Numbered from the stretch's first letter, positions 48,950 to 62,005 are shown. The stretch: DNA of 64,000 nt from Linum tenue (GCA_946122785.1 CAMGYJ010000003.1:27669811-27733810); one strand, 5' to 3'. Numbers and translations: made by a program. Notes: a model not told the origin generated them from the letters alone.

Positions 48950-49177
48950 CAAGTGGGGACTATTCTGGAAAAGATTGTGCATATCTTTGTTTTGAACGTG
49001 GGGTTCAGCCTGTGATTTGTAGGTCGGAGTAGCAATAGGGGTAGCTCATGTGGTGGCTATAAAGGCTCTGTCTTTGTACCCGACTATGAGTCGTTTCTTT
49101 ATTTTTAAACCTGGTTGAATTAAAGAATGTAACTATCTTTTTTCAATCAATATATTATTATCTTTTGTAAAAAAAAA
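48950..49177 (+). mobile_element. 5'-truncated LINE (L1-like) 3' end
   Basis: A 15-bp target duplication GTGATAAACCTAATT (48935-48949, 49178-49192) flanks 228 bp ending in a poly-A run. The body looks like the tail of a plant L1 element. No intact frame. Confidence 0.85.
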
Positions 49178-49323
49178 GTGATAAACCTAATTATCATCGT
49201 GGTTAACCAGAACAACCTTATTATCAAGTAAAACCCTCTACCTGACTCGAAGATTACTTAAAGTTTACCATTAGTCATTAACTCATAGTAGCTATACCGT
49301 TGAAATGTTTTTAGTGCCCCAAC

Positions 49324-49910
49324 TAGGGCTGCAAATGAGCCAAGCCGTTCGCGAGCAACTCGGTGTTCGAATCGGAAAAAACTCGTTCGATACTCGACTC
49401 GTTGTTTAACTAGCCGGCTCGTTAGTAAACGAGTCAAGCTTGAGCTAGGCCATGCTCGGCTTGATAAGCTCGTGAGCTAGCTTGACTCCGTGGCTTGTTG
49501 AGCTATGCTCGCGAACTGGCTTGTTTAAAGCTTGTGGAGGATTAATTACTCTTCTGAACATAAAAATTATCTTGTTAATAAGGATGTGTATGAAATTAGA
49601 TGTTATTTTTAGTTCTAGTGTTCTTTTTATCATTTTTAATTTCTAATGTTCTTATTTGTACACATTTTTCAGCAAGAATGGTTTCAAATCGAGCTTATAT
49701 TGAGTCGAGCTTTTACTCAGCTTGACAAGCTGGTGTTAATGAGCATTTACCGAGCTCTATCGAGCCGAGCTCGAGCTGGATTATTTTTAATTGAGTCGAG
49801 CTCGAGCTGGATGATCAAAATTCCAGTTCGAGCCGAGCTCGAGCTAAAAAATTTATAAACGAGCTGAGCTCAAACTAATCAAAAATTCGACTCGACTCAG
49901 CTCGTTTGCA
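49324..49910. mobile_element. hAT-type MITE, family G, copy 2
   Basis: Starts TAGGGCTGCAAATGAGCC and follows the 48186 element block by block, including GTACACATTTTT and the GAGCTCGAGC-rich end. The right terminus is altered (TTTGCAGGAGTGC in place of TTTGCTGCCCTA). Confidence 0.82.
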
Positions 49911-49924
49911 GGAGTGCAACAAAA

Positions 49925-50008
49925 CTCATTTACTTCAGTCAGCCCTTAACCCTATATACATTCTCATTTACTTTAGTCAGCCCTTAACCCTATATATACA
50001 TTCTCATT
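49925..50008. repeat. Tandem duplication, unit about 40 bp
   Basis: CTCATTTACTTCAGTCAGCCCTT... is followed immediately by a near-identical copy (CTCATTTACTTTAGTCAGCCC...) plus the start of a third. Confidence 0.85.
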
Positions 50009-50510
50009 TGAGTGCAAAGGATTCTCTGTTTCAAATCAATGCTTCAAGTATTGGAGGCAAATTATTCTCACTATGATCACTGCATTTTGGTGCATATTTG
50101 GGGCCATCCTACCTCCATTCATCATCGAAATAAACTAGTGAGTTGGATCGTGAGCATCCATCCCATAGGCAAAATCATTTCAAATTCTTCCGATGAGTTC
50201 TGGGTAGTGTTGTATTTAAATCACGAGTAGCAAATAAGTAACAAGATATATCGAGGCAAACCCTATATGATTCCAAACAACTTCTAGTATATGATACATG
50301 ATGTGCTGGAGGTTAAAAATGTTCTTATAGCTACTTTACAAACTGCCAATGCTGCATGTGAAAAGGGATTATGAACGGAAAAGAAGAACCAAGGTAAAAC
50401 TCCAGGTATATGGCGGCAAGCAGCCCATTCATTGCCTATGTTATATTGGCTTTCACGGTTGTATGAACACCTTGATGCAGCAACCAAACAAATGCTGAAT
50501 CCATACCCTC
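50009..50510. other. 3' flank of the MCA gene
   Basis: Probable 3' UTR and spacer of the minus-strand MCA gene; no other gene or element end recognised. Confidence 0.4.
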
Positions 50511-52854
50511 CTAGGATTCCATCGATTGCGTGGGTGGAGGCCTCATTTTTGTCTTATGTGGATCTACAAAAGCATCAGTATGTTATGTTTAGCCTACACA
50601 TAAAACTTCAAAATGCTGTGAAAGCTGGAAAACATAAGTCCACAAGGAATACACACCATAAGCACCTCGAGCCTCAACTTCTCGCCATTCTTGGACAAGG
50701 GCACAGCAGCAGCACATCAAATGTGAGAGAAAATCGTCAATGAAACCACCCTGAAGACAAGGATCCTAAATGTCAGAAAGGTACAAGTTCTTTCAATCAC
50801 AAACCTACACCAAAACTCGAGGATTAACTCGTGTGGATCACGAGGAGAGCTTGTAGGGGTATTACAGAGATGTTGAACAAGTTGCGGAGCTTCCTTCTAA
50901 TACAACAGGTGTAACAGCAACATGAAAGAATTAATGAGTACGCCATCAGGTCGTTGCATGCTTCTGCTGATGCTGCAGTCAACATGATAAAAAAGAAATT
51001 CCCACGTTAGGTTTTGGGATTTGTAGTTCTTTGCTGCAATGGGCAGAGATACAAATGTTATGGCAACATTACAAAAGTCCTAGCTAGCCACTTACACATG
51101 TGATTGCCTGATGCTACAGTTGCTATCTTTGAGAATGTGCCACATGGGTAAAAGAATGTTTTCATACCTGCAGTTGAAAATAGGATGATTATACACCATA
51201 TCAAGTGTAATTTTTCTCCCAACGATATACTTCACAGGAGAATATAAGGCACAAACAGTTTTTCAAAGTTTCCTTTTGATAAAATTGGAGCTCATGAAGC
51301 AACCTCTACCAGTCAACATTACATGTAGTGCACAATTCTCAAAGGAACCAGGTATGCACAACATGTGGTCAGGAAGTTGTTCTTTATAGCAAAAGGATAT
51401 ACAAGACTCCAGGAACTCACATTACTAAAAGAATTAAGATGCAAACTGAGGTGAAATTCGGACATGAAATCGAGCGAGTATAACAAAACTATAATACAAG
51501 TCACTGGGAAGACATACACAGTAAAGGTTCTGAACAACAACCAAGCAAATCGGAGTGCCATTCTTCATCCAGACTGGAACCTCTTCGGGACAGCAAGTCT
51601 TTCCTAGAAGAAACTGAGGACGTGTTTCTGCACAAAAGAAAACAGTTTCAGATTTCTGAAATTAATTTGCGGCTGCAAACAATAGATTCGTTGGTCTTTT
51701 TCCCCCTATGCAACTTTTGGTTAAGGCACCTTTTGATAGTAGCTCCATTATTCAAACTAATAATAATCTCCAGACCAAGCAGAGTCATCTCTGCCAACTA
51801 GGGAATTGTAAACTCCAAAGGAAATTACATTTTACCTGATTGGCAGCATTGACCTTCAGCACTGATATCCATTGGACTAATAACCCCAACTAATACAGGC
51901 AATTACGTTAGAAGAAGTCTAACCTTGAGGTGGTACGAGAGTCACTTTTCCTTGGATAGCTCTCATCAAATGTATGTTCCTTCTCGTTCATATCTGAGAA
52001 ATCAGGCTCCGATTTCTTTGAAGCCTTCTTGGGTGAACTCCTTTCAGGCACAACATTTGCTGCTGCAACTTCTGTAACTTCAAGCAGATGTTGGATAACC
52101 TCACATTGGTTCACATCCATATTAGCTTGTGATCTCTGTAGCTCAACTTGTAGCATCTCACTTTCCTTTTGCAGAGCTTCATTAAAACACATGTTTGGGT
52201 ACGAACAAGAAAGAGTTTTTTTCAACACGGTAGTTTGATCTTTGACGGACTCAGATTTCAAGATCAAATCTTGAACCTTTCTATCCTCTTCATCCAATGT
52301 GTACTCGCGCTGATCCCTCTCAATATCTTCAAGTCTCTCCTACATAAGAAAACCAAAAGGGGAAGGGAAAAAAAAACTCGGATACGTGAATGCACTGATA
52401 AAACCAGATCTCCACCAATGAACCAGAACAAGGAACAAGAGTTTACCCTGATTCGAGTGTTGTCCACGAGTGTGATGAGAGGAATTAACCGCAAGTACCG
52501 ATCAATCTCATTCTGCGCCTTCCTGAATTGGTAGACTATGTTCCAACCCATGGCAAGCAAGTAGAGATAGCTTCTGTCCTGACAGCTATTCACCAAAATG
52601 TACGATCTCCTCAGTGAATCCTCAAGCTGTTCCAGCGGCTCCCTTGTTTCAGGATATTTCTTAAGCTCAGTGATCTTAAGCTGCTCCAGTAAGCCCCCAA
52701 TCAACTTGAGATGCTGAGCAAACTGTCTGCAGTTCTTCTTGTGCATCCTGGCTGTGCTGGCGGCTTTGACTATCAACCCAATTAGCCGCACTGCATCCAG
52801 ACCAGTGACCTGGGCCACATTCGCAATCTCCCCAAAATTACCCCAAGCAGACAT
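50511..52854 (-). CDS. MCA1/MCA2-type mechanosensitive calcium channel protein
   Basis: Seven exons on the minus strand: 52447-52854, 51924-52339, 51518-51627, 51096-51167, 50866-50972, 50657-50750 and 50511-50563. All are GT-AG and in frame, giving 419 residues (Arabidopsis MCA proteins are about 420, from memory). The N-terminal segment WGNFGEIANVAQVTGLDAV holds the acidic residue equivalent to the essential Asp21 of MCA1 (here Asp20) in the presumed membrane helix. HKKNCRQFAQHLKLIG and YLLAMGWNIVYQFR follow, then an acidic/coiled-coil stretch (ESEMLQVELQRSQ) and a KKASKKSE linker. Last comes the Cys-rich PLAC8 region with GCCSEP, KTFFYPCGTF, SLILSCCCYTCC and MCCCCALVQEW. MCA proteins form plasma-membrane channels for stretch- and touch-evoked Ca2+ entry. 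All conserved segments are present. Confidence 0.96.
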
Positions 52855-54630
52855 CCTTCCTCGCCGGTATAGAATCTAATCCTGTGCCGGGGAAAAACAG
52901 AAGAGATCACTAAGAAATAACACGAGGATGTGAAAAAAATTCTCTGTTTGCTCTTGTGGCCAGCATCAATCTTAGATCCACTGGCGCACACAATCAAACA
53001 CAACGTGTGCAACCAAAATTTCACTATTACCACTGACGTCTAACAGAATCGGCCGGGAGTTGGGTATTTTTAAGAAGCTTCCTGAACTCCCGCTAGCGCA
53101 TGATGGCAACGAGAAGTGAAGATGAGGTAATTTTGATCTGAACCGATTCCAGGGCTTCCAGCCTGGGTTAGATGGGCAGGAACTGCATCTACGCGACGAC
53201 GGGAGATCAGAAACAGATTTGCCCAAGCTCTGGCTTCAGCTGCTACAAAGCAGTAGGAAGAAAGCAGAAGCAGTTGTGAGAAAAACAAAAAGAGAAAGCA
53301 GCAATGGGTGAATTAACCATTACGCTTCTTGACTGGCTCTGCAAAGACCCATAAGGAAAAAGCAAAAACCCAGAAAAGAAGGGGGGAAAAAAGGCAGATG
53401 CATCGTTCGGCATTGGGAAGAAGGAAACGGAAAATCAAATCTCAACATAGAGAAAAACATGAAAGCAAACCCAGCATTCACAGTTCTGGCTCTCACCCCT
53501 TTTCCTACCATTAATGTCTCCGTCGCCGGAATCAGGCGAAAGAGATGTAGAGGCTACCTGCCGGCAGGAAGCAATGGAGTACGAATGAAAATTGGAAGAG
53601 CCACAAAAACATTATTTTTTTTTTAACAAACGAGGGTGAAATTCAGGGAATTGGTGGTGGTGGGACAAACGATTTTTATCTTCTCTCCATGCAAATACGG
53701 CTTGCACAGTTTTCAACTCGGCTTTTTCTTAACACTGCTGTTATTTATTATTATTTCTAATTGTAATACAGAGATGGGTAAAGATGAAAGAGGTGAGAGG
53801 GAGAAGGGGAAACGTCAAAATCTATGGAGGAGGGGAGAGAGGAAGCATTGTTGTTGAGTTCTGCTGAGAAAAAGAATGAATCTCTTTTCATCTCTCACCT
53901 TCTTTGCTCTCTCTTCGTGAAATGGGAATTTGGAGGTATGCGGAAAGTGCACAGAGCAGAGAGAAAACGAGGAAGGAGAAGAGAAAGAGAACAGAAGACA
54001 CTCACTCTCTCACATTTGCAGAGGGAGGGAAGATTGGGTTTTAGTGACTGGTATTTCGGTGAAGTCTGTCTCTTGCTGCTGCGCTGGCGTCGTCTCGCCG
54101 TGCACTGAGAGACAAACACCATGGATTTTGGCACTGTACAGCGGAGTAGTGTGGGGGTGGTAGTGGAGGTGTCCTAGCCGGAATGACGAAACTGCCCTTG
54201 TTGACATTCGCGTATTACGAGAACTTGACCTTCCTCGCTTGGCTGGTGTGGTGGTGGTGGTAATGGAATAGTGACTGTGACTCCCTCTGTCACGAGGCGG
54301 CGACTGTTTGGGAATTTTTTTTTTTATTTTTTTTTTATCACTGGCGTTGGCGTGAATGTCTGATGGTTTGGTTCCTGCATTAAAATTGTAATTAAGAAAG
54401 GGAAAACTTAAAAGGTGCAATTAAGAGGGGGTTGATGGAGAAAGCATAACCAACTGCTTACCTTTAAACTTTTTCCGATCTGTGGTCCAATCCTAAACCC
54501 CACGCTACTACACCAGCTTTGCTTAACCATAATTACCTTCTGTTAGTATGTGGTTTGATTTTTGTTAGCAAAATGTTGATAGTCAAACATATTGTTCGCG
54601 AAATGTTTTGAGTTTTATCGGATGAGATAA
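52855..54630 (-). promoter_or_regulatory. Leader and promoter region of the MCA gene
   Basis: Immediately upstream of the minus-strand ATG are splice-like signals suggesting a leader intron. GA-rich stretches at 53770-54020 resemble plant core-promoter GA/CT tracts on the minus strand. Open frames here (for example 53824-54108) are low-complexity and not supported as genes. Confidence 0.4.
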
Positions 54631-55264
54631 TATGCTAACCCTTAAAGGGGTTGGGTTTTTGACACCCCAGCCATCAGCCGTCCATTTCATCCCGAATCTT
54701 AAGGTAAGTATTAATAGAAGGATTTTTTTATTTTTTCCAGAATTTTATAAATGGGGCAAGTTCCCATATTAATTACGTTTTCATGGGAAAATAGTAAATC
54801 ACGTTGGATGGGGAAAAATTGATTGAGCTTCCATATTCCTCTTCTTTCCTCCCGAAAAAATACAAACTCAACCCTCTCCTCTACATAACTCGACGGCTGC
54901 CGGAAACCAGCGGGTATCGCCGCAGTGGGATCCCCTTCGACCCGCCTGGTGGGTTGCTCGTCGCCAGAGGATGAGACACAAGGGATATCGCCGGAGATCG
55001 AGCCGACGAAGGGCACACGGGAGGAAAGACGGATCGCAGATTCCGTGTGGCGATTCTGGGCATGCCAAGAACGGCAGCTCCTCTGTCGGCATCGAATGAC
55101 GGGGAAGTGCAGACGAGATCGGACTCGCATCCCGACCGCCGGATGGATTGCTGGCTATCGAGGGAGAACTCGTCGGAGATAAAGAAGAACATGGAGGGCA
55201 CCGATTACTCATTTCTTACCGCTTCTTGTCGTGAAGTGCAACCCTACAACGTATAGTAGACAAC

Positions 55265-55625
55265 GACATTGTCGTGAACATGTACCACTGATCTGGTACA
55301 TGTACCACTAAACTGGTATATGTATCACTAGAGTGGTATATGTACCACTGATCTAGTACATATTTCATTGAACTAATACATGTACCAATAAAGTGGTATA
55401 TGTACCATGACCTGATACAAGTACTAGTGCAACTATTCAAGTCATGCTCATCCTAAATGTTCTCGTTGTAGTGTTAGATATACTTTTGAGTGTTACCATT
55501 GAAATGGTACATGTACCACTAAACTGAAAGATGTGCCAGTGAACTGATACACATACCATTGTACTAATAGATGTATCACTGAACTAATACATGTACCACT
55601 GAACTGATACATGTACAACCAATTT
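55265..55625. repeat. ATGTACCACT/AGTGGTACAT interspersed palindrome array
   Basis: At least 15 copies of TGTACCACTGA / TGGTACATG variants at about 20-22 bp spacing. Neighbouring units often form GGTACATGTACC palindromes. Confidence 0.8.
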
Positions 55626-56089
55626 AATACGTAAGCAAACCAACAATTTTCCATTAGTATCACCACTAGCCGAGGAGTAAAATGTGTTATCAAAAAAGGA
55701 AAATGCCAACAATAATAAAATATCCAGCCAATGTAACAAATAAAACATGAAGTCACTAAGAAATTGTTTGTGGGAAGTCTAAACAACGGTAAATCAGGTG
55801 TCGAAGGATGACCGGGTCACTTAGGTAATTTGACGGAAAAACAGAATTTGAATTATAAAGTTGGGGTTGCACTTCTTGCCGCTAACATCATCCGTATGTT
55901 TCCTCTTCCTCTTTTATGGTCTGTTATCCCGGCTCTCATAGCGTTGCTTCTTGTTGGTACCCGCACCTGAGGAATGATCTTGAACTACCCCAACTTCTAC
56001 ATGGCGAGGAACATAGCTTCGATGCCTCTTTCCTTTAGGCACTCCAAGTCACGGTCTCTTCGTCCCGACCATTCATGCAGACAATAATC

Positions 56090-56600
56090 AACACTATCAA
56101 TGCAGTGATAGAAATATGAGTTTGATAAGACAACTATCACTATAGTGGTAGAATTCAGTGGTAGAATTACCAATACATCTTTGCAACTATCACTGCAGTG
56201 ATATAAATCAGTGGTACAATTACAATTACAACGGTACACCAAATACCGCACTAGTGGTAGAAATACAAGAACATTCACACGACTAACTATAAGTGGTACA
56301 ATTACAATTACAACGGTACACCAAATACCGCACTAGTGGTAGAAATACAAGAACATTCACACGACTAACTATCAATGTAATGATAGACTGTAGTCATAAA
56401 AATAACACTTCATTATCCAAGAATCAACTATCACTGGAGTGGTACACTTTCGTGCCAAAATCAACAATATATACCACTTCGGTGATAGACATACACAAAA
56501 CACTTTGTCAAATCAACTATCACTGGAGTGGCACACTTCTTTGCCAAAGTCAACAATTTATACCACTCCAGTGATAGACATACCAGTACACTGGTACTAA
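56090..56600. repeat. CTATCACTGNAGTGATAG array with an 82-bp tandem duplication
   Basis: Repeated palindromic words (ACTATCACTGCAGTGATA, ATCACTGGAGTGG) are related to the array at 55265. Within it, 56210-56291 is duplicated next door at 56292-56372, with 81 identical bases, so the duplication is recent. Confidence 0.85.
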
Positions 56601-57427
56601 TACCACATGAAAAAATCCACACGAAAACCCTGATTTGGGTTTGGGAGAAAGAGACAGTAGGGGAGAGAGAGCTACCTCAGTTTCTTCGTCGTCGTATTCG
56701 CCGGGAAGGGGAGGAGGGCCACCGCAGGAACGGCAGGAGTGAAGTCATCTCGTAGGGAAGGTGAGGAGGGTCGTCATCTTCTCCGTCGATCCCTTTGCAG
56801 TGCCGATCTTTGTGGAAGGAGATGGAGAGTCGCGGCGGCAAGCCTGGTGTTGCTCGGAGAACAGCAACAACCATCATCCGAGACTTAGCCCACGACGTAG
56901 GATGGGGGAGAGTCGGAGGGAGAGGATCTTGTTGGTGCGTTGACGATCGGAAACCATGGATCGTGGCGGGGAAGAGGTGACGACGGTGAGCAGGGGAAGA
57001 GGGATATCGAGGGAGAGAGAAGGAGAAAGGGAGAAAAAAATGGTATTGAATTTTGAATTAGGGGTGTCAACCGTTTTTCCCCAGATTCTTTCCATTTTCC
57101 AATATAGTGAGAGAAACTTATTGTGTAATTAATACCTAATAAACAATTGATTAATCCTTACCATTGGATTAAATGGACGGCATCTAAGAAGGGTGTCAAA
57201 AATCAGACCCCCTTAGGAGGGTAGTCACGCTAACCGCTCCCGAGTTTTATGATATCGATTTACCAATAAACACAACAACTAAACACTTAAACTACAATAA
57301 TTGTACTCATCTGTCAAAAGGTTTTTTTTAAAGTATTTTAGTAGTTAGTAGCTAGTTTTGGGACTTGTTTAATGTTTTGTAGTTAGTATTTTAGTATTGT
57401 TAGTTAGTATCGTAACAAGTTAGTTAG

Positions 57428-58969
57428 TGATTCGGGTCTAATTGCATATATTTTGCCCCCGTTTTACCTAGCTGTTTGTGCCAAATTCGCTCTTTAAAGG
57501 TTGGTTTTACGCTAGGTTCTTCGTGTTTGAGTGTGTTTCAGGATTTAACAGGTGAGACCAGCCTCGGAGTCGAAAGATTGGCTAAAAGGATCGAAAACCG
57601 GGAGAAGAGGTGAAAAAGAGCTAGTTCACGGCTAACTGAAGGAGTTCACGGTCATGCAAGACCGTGAAGAAGGGGAGTTGACCGTGAATCGCGAGGCGTC
57701 CAGAGCCAATGTGAAGGTTACTGACGCAAGGTGAGTTCACGGTCACTAAGACCGTGAACACAAGAAGTTGCCCGTGAACTGACGTGAGCGATGCGGAGCG
57801 TTTTGGCGCATGCCTTGAGTTCACGGACGCGTTTGATGGTTCACGACCGTGAACTCAGCTCTTCTCGGGTTTAAAAGCTGAGCTGCAAGGAGGAGAGAAG
57901 GGAGAGCCCACTTTTGTGAGAAAACACCTTCTTCGGCATTCTAGTGAGAGAAACAGAACCAAAGGGAACAAGAAGGTTAGGGGTTGGCTTCAAGGCAGAT
58001 TTTTGGGAAGATTTTCCCAAGGAAAGCTCAACTCAAGGGTCAAGAAGAGAGGAGGCATCCCCAAAGATGGTTTCCACCTTTTTCCCTTTTGTTCTTTCCA
58101 CTTCTACCATGGAGTAGACCTCATTTCACTTGGGTATAGTGGAACCCTAACTCTACCATGCAGTTTTCTCGTATGTGGGTTGGATGATTGTTATTGGGTA
58201 TTGTTCAATTCAATGTTTTGAGGCATTATTCACCATGATTGTGCATGCTTGTGCTTAGCAACTTAGGGGGTTGTGCATGTTTTGTGCTTAACATCCTAAG
58301 GATTGTGCATAATTGTGCTTAGCACCCTAAGTTTGTACATTTAGGTGCTAGTAATCTAATTTGCCACCTTAGCCTAGTTTAGAGAGGAAAATCCCCCTTT
58401 CAAGGGAGACTCAATCGAGTTGGTTTTCCTTCCGCTTTCTAAGCCACCTAAACTAGGTTGAGTTAGGGCAAACACTCAATATTGAATTAAACAAGTTGAT
58501 TAATCGTGGTTAAACCGTCCGACCTTAGAGTTGAGTGAGGGAGTAAGTCAATTACCGATAGTCTAAACCGAGAGGGTTGAGTGCTACGGCCTTTCATCCT
58601 CACCTCGGTTTAGCAATTGAGACTGTGGTCTCCGACCACATATGCATTCCTCTGCGGTTCACGATTAACGTGCCCAAGGCAATCGTTCCAATCCACATAG
58701 CATGGTAGCGGTTAGGCGGAAGCGAAACCCGAGTGACTTTCCCACAAAAGAGTTTTCAAACCCAATCACCTTTGTTTTCTTTTTACTTCAATTAGGAAAC
58801 CTTTTAAACCAAAGTTTAGTTGCTAGATAATGATTTCCACAATGAAAGTAGGGATAGACGGACCGGCTCGGGTCGATATTTAAACACTTGCCCTATACTA
58901 CACCCGATTAGAGTTTAAAAACTTGGGCTCTAATTGGGGTTTAATTGTGGTGTAGTTTCGTGCGAGTCA
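57428..58969 (+). repeat. Athila-like 5' LTR (copy 2)
   Basis: 1542 bp from TGATTCGGGTC to GCGAGTCA. U3 holds many TTCACGGTC/GACCGTGAA words (57627-57860). A TATA-like GGGTTTAAAAGC lies at 57869, a purine-rich leader follows, and the U5 stem-loop is at 58903-58938. It matches the solo LTR at 13991-17622. Confidence 0.88.
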
Positions 58970-58975
58970 AGTTTT

Positions 58976-58993
58976 TGGCGCCGTTGCCGGGGA
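58976..58993 (+). other. Primer-binding site, tRNA-Asp type (copy 2)
   Basis: TGGCGCCGTTGCCGGGGA begins six bases after the LTR end. It is complementary to the CCA-terminated 3' end of plant tRNA-Asp, the primer known for Athila elements. Confidence 0.9.
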
Positions 58994-59117
58994 CAACGGT
59001 CTGTTATTCTGAAAAAGTTGTTGGTTGTTAATCTAGCTTTTAATTTCTAGTTTTGCAAGTGAGTGTGTTCTTTGCTTGTGCTAGACTTGGTGTTTTCCGA
59101 TTGTGTGTAGGAGGTGC

Positions 59118-61730
59118 ATGACCCGGAGCAACCGGGCACCCTTGCTACCACTTGACGAGGACATAAACCAAACTCTCCGAATTCTAGCAAGGGAGAGAGA
59201 GCTAGCCAAGGCATGGAGAAGGAGTGAAAGAGGGGGACAACAATTGAGTCCCGGTGTTAGTGGAGAAGGAGTTGAAGAAGTCGAAGTCGAACTCGTCATT
59301 GAAGAGGAAATGGCGGGGAACCAAAGACAAGAAGGAGGCGGCGGGAGAAGAAGGAGCCCCGAGGACGATGGGGTACTATATGGCCCCAAGGCCGGCGGAC
59401 ATTCAATCGCCGATCCTACATCCTCCGGTGGCGGCAAACAATTTCGAGATCAAGCCGGCTCTAGTGACTATGATACAAAGTAATGCTCTCTTCCACGGCC
59501 ATGAAAGTGAGTCACCAAGAGAGCACGTGTAGAGATTCTTGGAGCTCGCGGGGAGCTTGAAAATTAATGGTGTGCCGGCCGAAGTTTTGCAACTAAGGCT
59601 TTTCCCATACTCACTCTCGGGGAATGCACTTAGATGGCTAAACAACCGACCACCTCGGTCTATCACCTCATGGGACGACCTCCTCAACAAGTTTATGTCT
59701 TCTTATTGCCCGCCTTCGAAGACGGCGGAGTGGAGAAAGAAGATTACACATTTCGCGCAAGAAGAGGACGAGACCTTGAGGGATGCTTGGGAGAGGTACT
59801 CCGATTACTTTCTTCAGTGCCCTCACCACGGGTTTGAAGAAAAGTTTCGGATTGAAACCTTCTATGGAGGCCTAATGCAAGAAGATAAGACCCTCATTGA
59901 CTCCTTGTGTCAGGGGAAGTTGATGAATATGGCTCCGCCCCAAATAACTGAGATCCTAGAGGATATGGCCCTTAGGGGGTATGATTGGGGGTTGACTAGA
60001 AGTGGAAGAAGAAGCAATGAAAGGGGAGTGAGAAGCGTGGGAGCGAGTGTTCCGCTTGAGGCAAAGTTGGATAGGTTGCTTGAGGTTATGCTTGAAGATA
60101 AAAGGCAAGGAAAACGAGTGGTAATGATGTGCGACTGGTGCTCGAGTACTAGCCACGAGATGGCGGAGTGCCAAGCAATGAAGGAGGCAACCACTCCGGA
60201 GGAGCAAGCCAAATTTGTGACAAATGCTAGGGTCAACAACCCGTATAACAATACTTATAACCCCGGATGGAGGAACCACCCCAACTTTGCTTGGGCATCA
60301 CTGGCTAATCCAAGGCCCCCGGGTTTTCAAGGCCCCACGGGGAACTTCCAACCCCGGCCAACCTTCATCCAACAAAGGCCCCAACTCCAAGGCTCAAACT
60401 TTCAACAACCGTACCAACCACAAGGTTCCCTAGGGTTTCAACAACAACATCAACCCGACAAGTTATCCAAGCTTGAGGACCTAGTGAACACCTTTGTGAG
60501 TACGAGTAGCCAAAAGTTCGAGAAGATAGAGCAATTTATGGATGTGGCGACCACCAAGTTTACCTCGATTGAGGCGAGTCTTCGAAGCCATCAAGCGAGC
60601 CTTCAAAACTTGGAAGTGCAAATCGGCAAACTTGCCGGTATCCTCACCGAGAGACCCAAGGGAGCCTTGCCTTCCCAAACCGTGGCGAATCCCAATCAAG
60701 CCGGGGTGAATGCACTTCAAGTGAGAAGTGTGAAGGTGGTTCCGGAAGTTGCCACTAATGAAGTGGTGGAGAACGAGGATTCTAACAAGGAAGAAACCAT
60801 CCCGAAGAAGGGAGAGAAGAAGCCCTCTAGGAATGAGAGGAAGGCGACAAGGAAGGCATTGCCGGAGGATGGATACGTGCCACCTCTTCCTTATCCAACA
60901 GGGATGTACAAGGAGAGGTTGGACAACGAATGTGGAGGGTCCATGGAAATGCTACGCAACCTCCACTTCAACATCCCGTTCCTCGAAGCCATGGCGTAAA
61001 TGCCAAGATATGCCAAGTACCTCAAAGGATTCCTCATCAAGAAGCCAAGGCCCGAGGCTTGAAGGCCTCGCCAACGTTACTCTTGGCGAGGAGTGCTCGG
61101 CTTTCCTCCTCGACTGCTTGCCCAAAAAGCGATCCGACCCAGGTAGCTGTACTATCCCTCAATGCCTTGGCGGACCTAGGAGCTAGTGTGAATGTGATGC
61201 CCTACAAGCTTTTCAAAAAGTTAGAAGTAGGTGAACTTAAGACCTCTAAGCTTAGCATCACCTTAGTCGACCGTTCGGTCATTAGCTCGAGAGGTATAGT
61301 GGAGGACATGATGGTGAGAGTGGGCAAGTTTTTCTGTCCGACTAATTTCGTGATTCTCGACATAAGTGAGGACTCGGATATGCCCCTCATCCTCAGTCGT
61401 TCCTTTCTTGCAACCGCCAAGGCATTGATAGACCTTAATGAGGGAACCCTAATTTTGAGGGATGGTAAGGAGAGAATCAAACTTGAAATTGATCCTAGGG
61501 TGAGGACTGATGAAGTGAAGGGGGTAGTTTCCAATGATGTGAATGAGAGTGGAGGAGAGCCTCTCAAGGCAAACCCCACCATTACTTGTGTCATCTTTGA
61601 TGATGTTGAGCAGGAAGTTAAGAAGGGTCCTACGCCCAAAGAACCAAGATTGAATGCTTGGAGAAGAAGGATGAAGGGAGATTTGACCCGAAAGACGGGC
61701 AAACCAAGAGGGCCAACTCAAGGAGCCTAA
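59118..61730 (+). pseudogene. Athila-like gag-protease region (copy 2), broken
   Basis: The start MTRSNRAPLLPLDE aligns with the gag start of copy 3. A frameshift near 59330 moves the reading to another frame, and TAG at 59530 stops it. The same frame then runs open from 59539 to 60996 with the capsid region (FRIETFYGGL, LRGYDWGLTRSGR) and a CX2CX4HX4C zinc knuckle (CDWCSSTSHEMAEC near 60130). A glutamine/proline-rich tail follows, then a further stop (60997-60999) where a Gln is expected. After another shift comes the retropepsin with DLGAS near 61178, continuing to 61730. Reverse transcriptase, RNase H and integrase are entirely missing: non-coding tail follows directly. A gag-pro-only, inactive derivative. 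Confidence 0.9.
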
Positions 61731-62005
61731 GATGGGGGGCTACAAGCCTCGCCCCGAGAGTGTGGTGGATCCGCTCTCGGTGGCATCACGGTTGAAGTCG
61801 TGATTGATCCCCAACCTTCAAGCTAATGACGATAAACAAGCGCTTGTTGGGAGGCAACCCAACGGAGGTTTGTTTTCTTTTCCTTAGTTTTTGTTTTAGT
61901 GTCTTGTGAAGGGTTCGAGTGGTGAAGTGGTGTCCCCGTGCCGAGTGTTGTGATTTTGCGGTTTATGGTTGTGTTGTGATCGATTAGGAGGCACAGAGGA
62001 ATAGG
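61731..62005 (+). other. Non-coding tail of the Athila-like element with polypurine tract
   Basis: Contains AAGCGCTTGTTGGGAGGCAA (61837-61856), a motif I associate with the 3' non-coding part of Athila elements. It ends in a purine-rich GAGGCACAGAGGAATAGG immediately before the next LTR, as expected of a plus-strand primer. Confidence 0.65.

Larger units (their letters stand above)
54641..57226. mobile_element. MULE-like element packed with AGTGGTAC-type repeats
   Basis: Inverted ends share GGGTTTTTGACACCC...GCCGTCCATTT (left about 54650-54695, right about 57160-57205 inverted). Flanks ATGCTAACC (54632-54640) and ACGCTAACC (57227-57235) match at eight of nine positions, fitting a Mutator-type 9-bp duplication. 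Interior: GC-rich blocks near both ends (54880-55200, 56660-56990) and two repeat arrays (55265-55625, 56090-56600). No transposase domain recognised. Confidence 0.68.

Noticed and set aside
55265..56600. CRISPR-like repeat array
   Set aside because: Repeats are short, variable, palindromic and irregularly spaced in a plant nuclear context; no cas genes and no unique equal-length spacers.
59903..60720. Minus-strand open frames opposite gag
   Set aside because: They are shadows of the gag frame; the + strand shows capsid and zinc-knuckle motifs.
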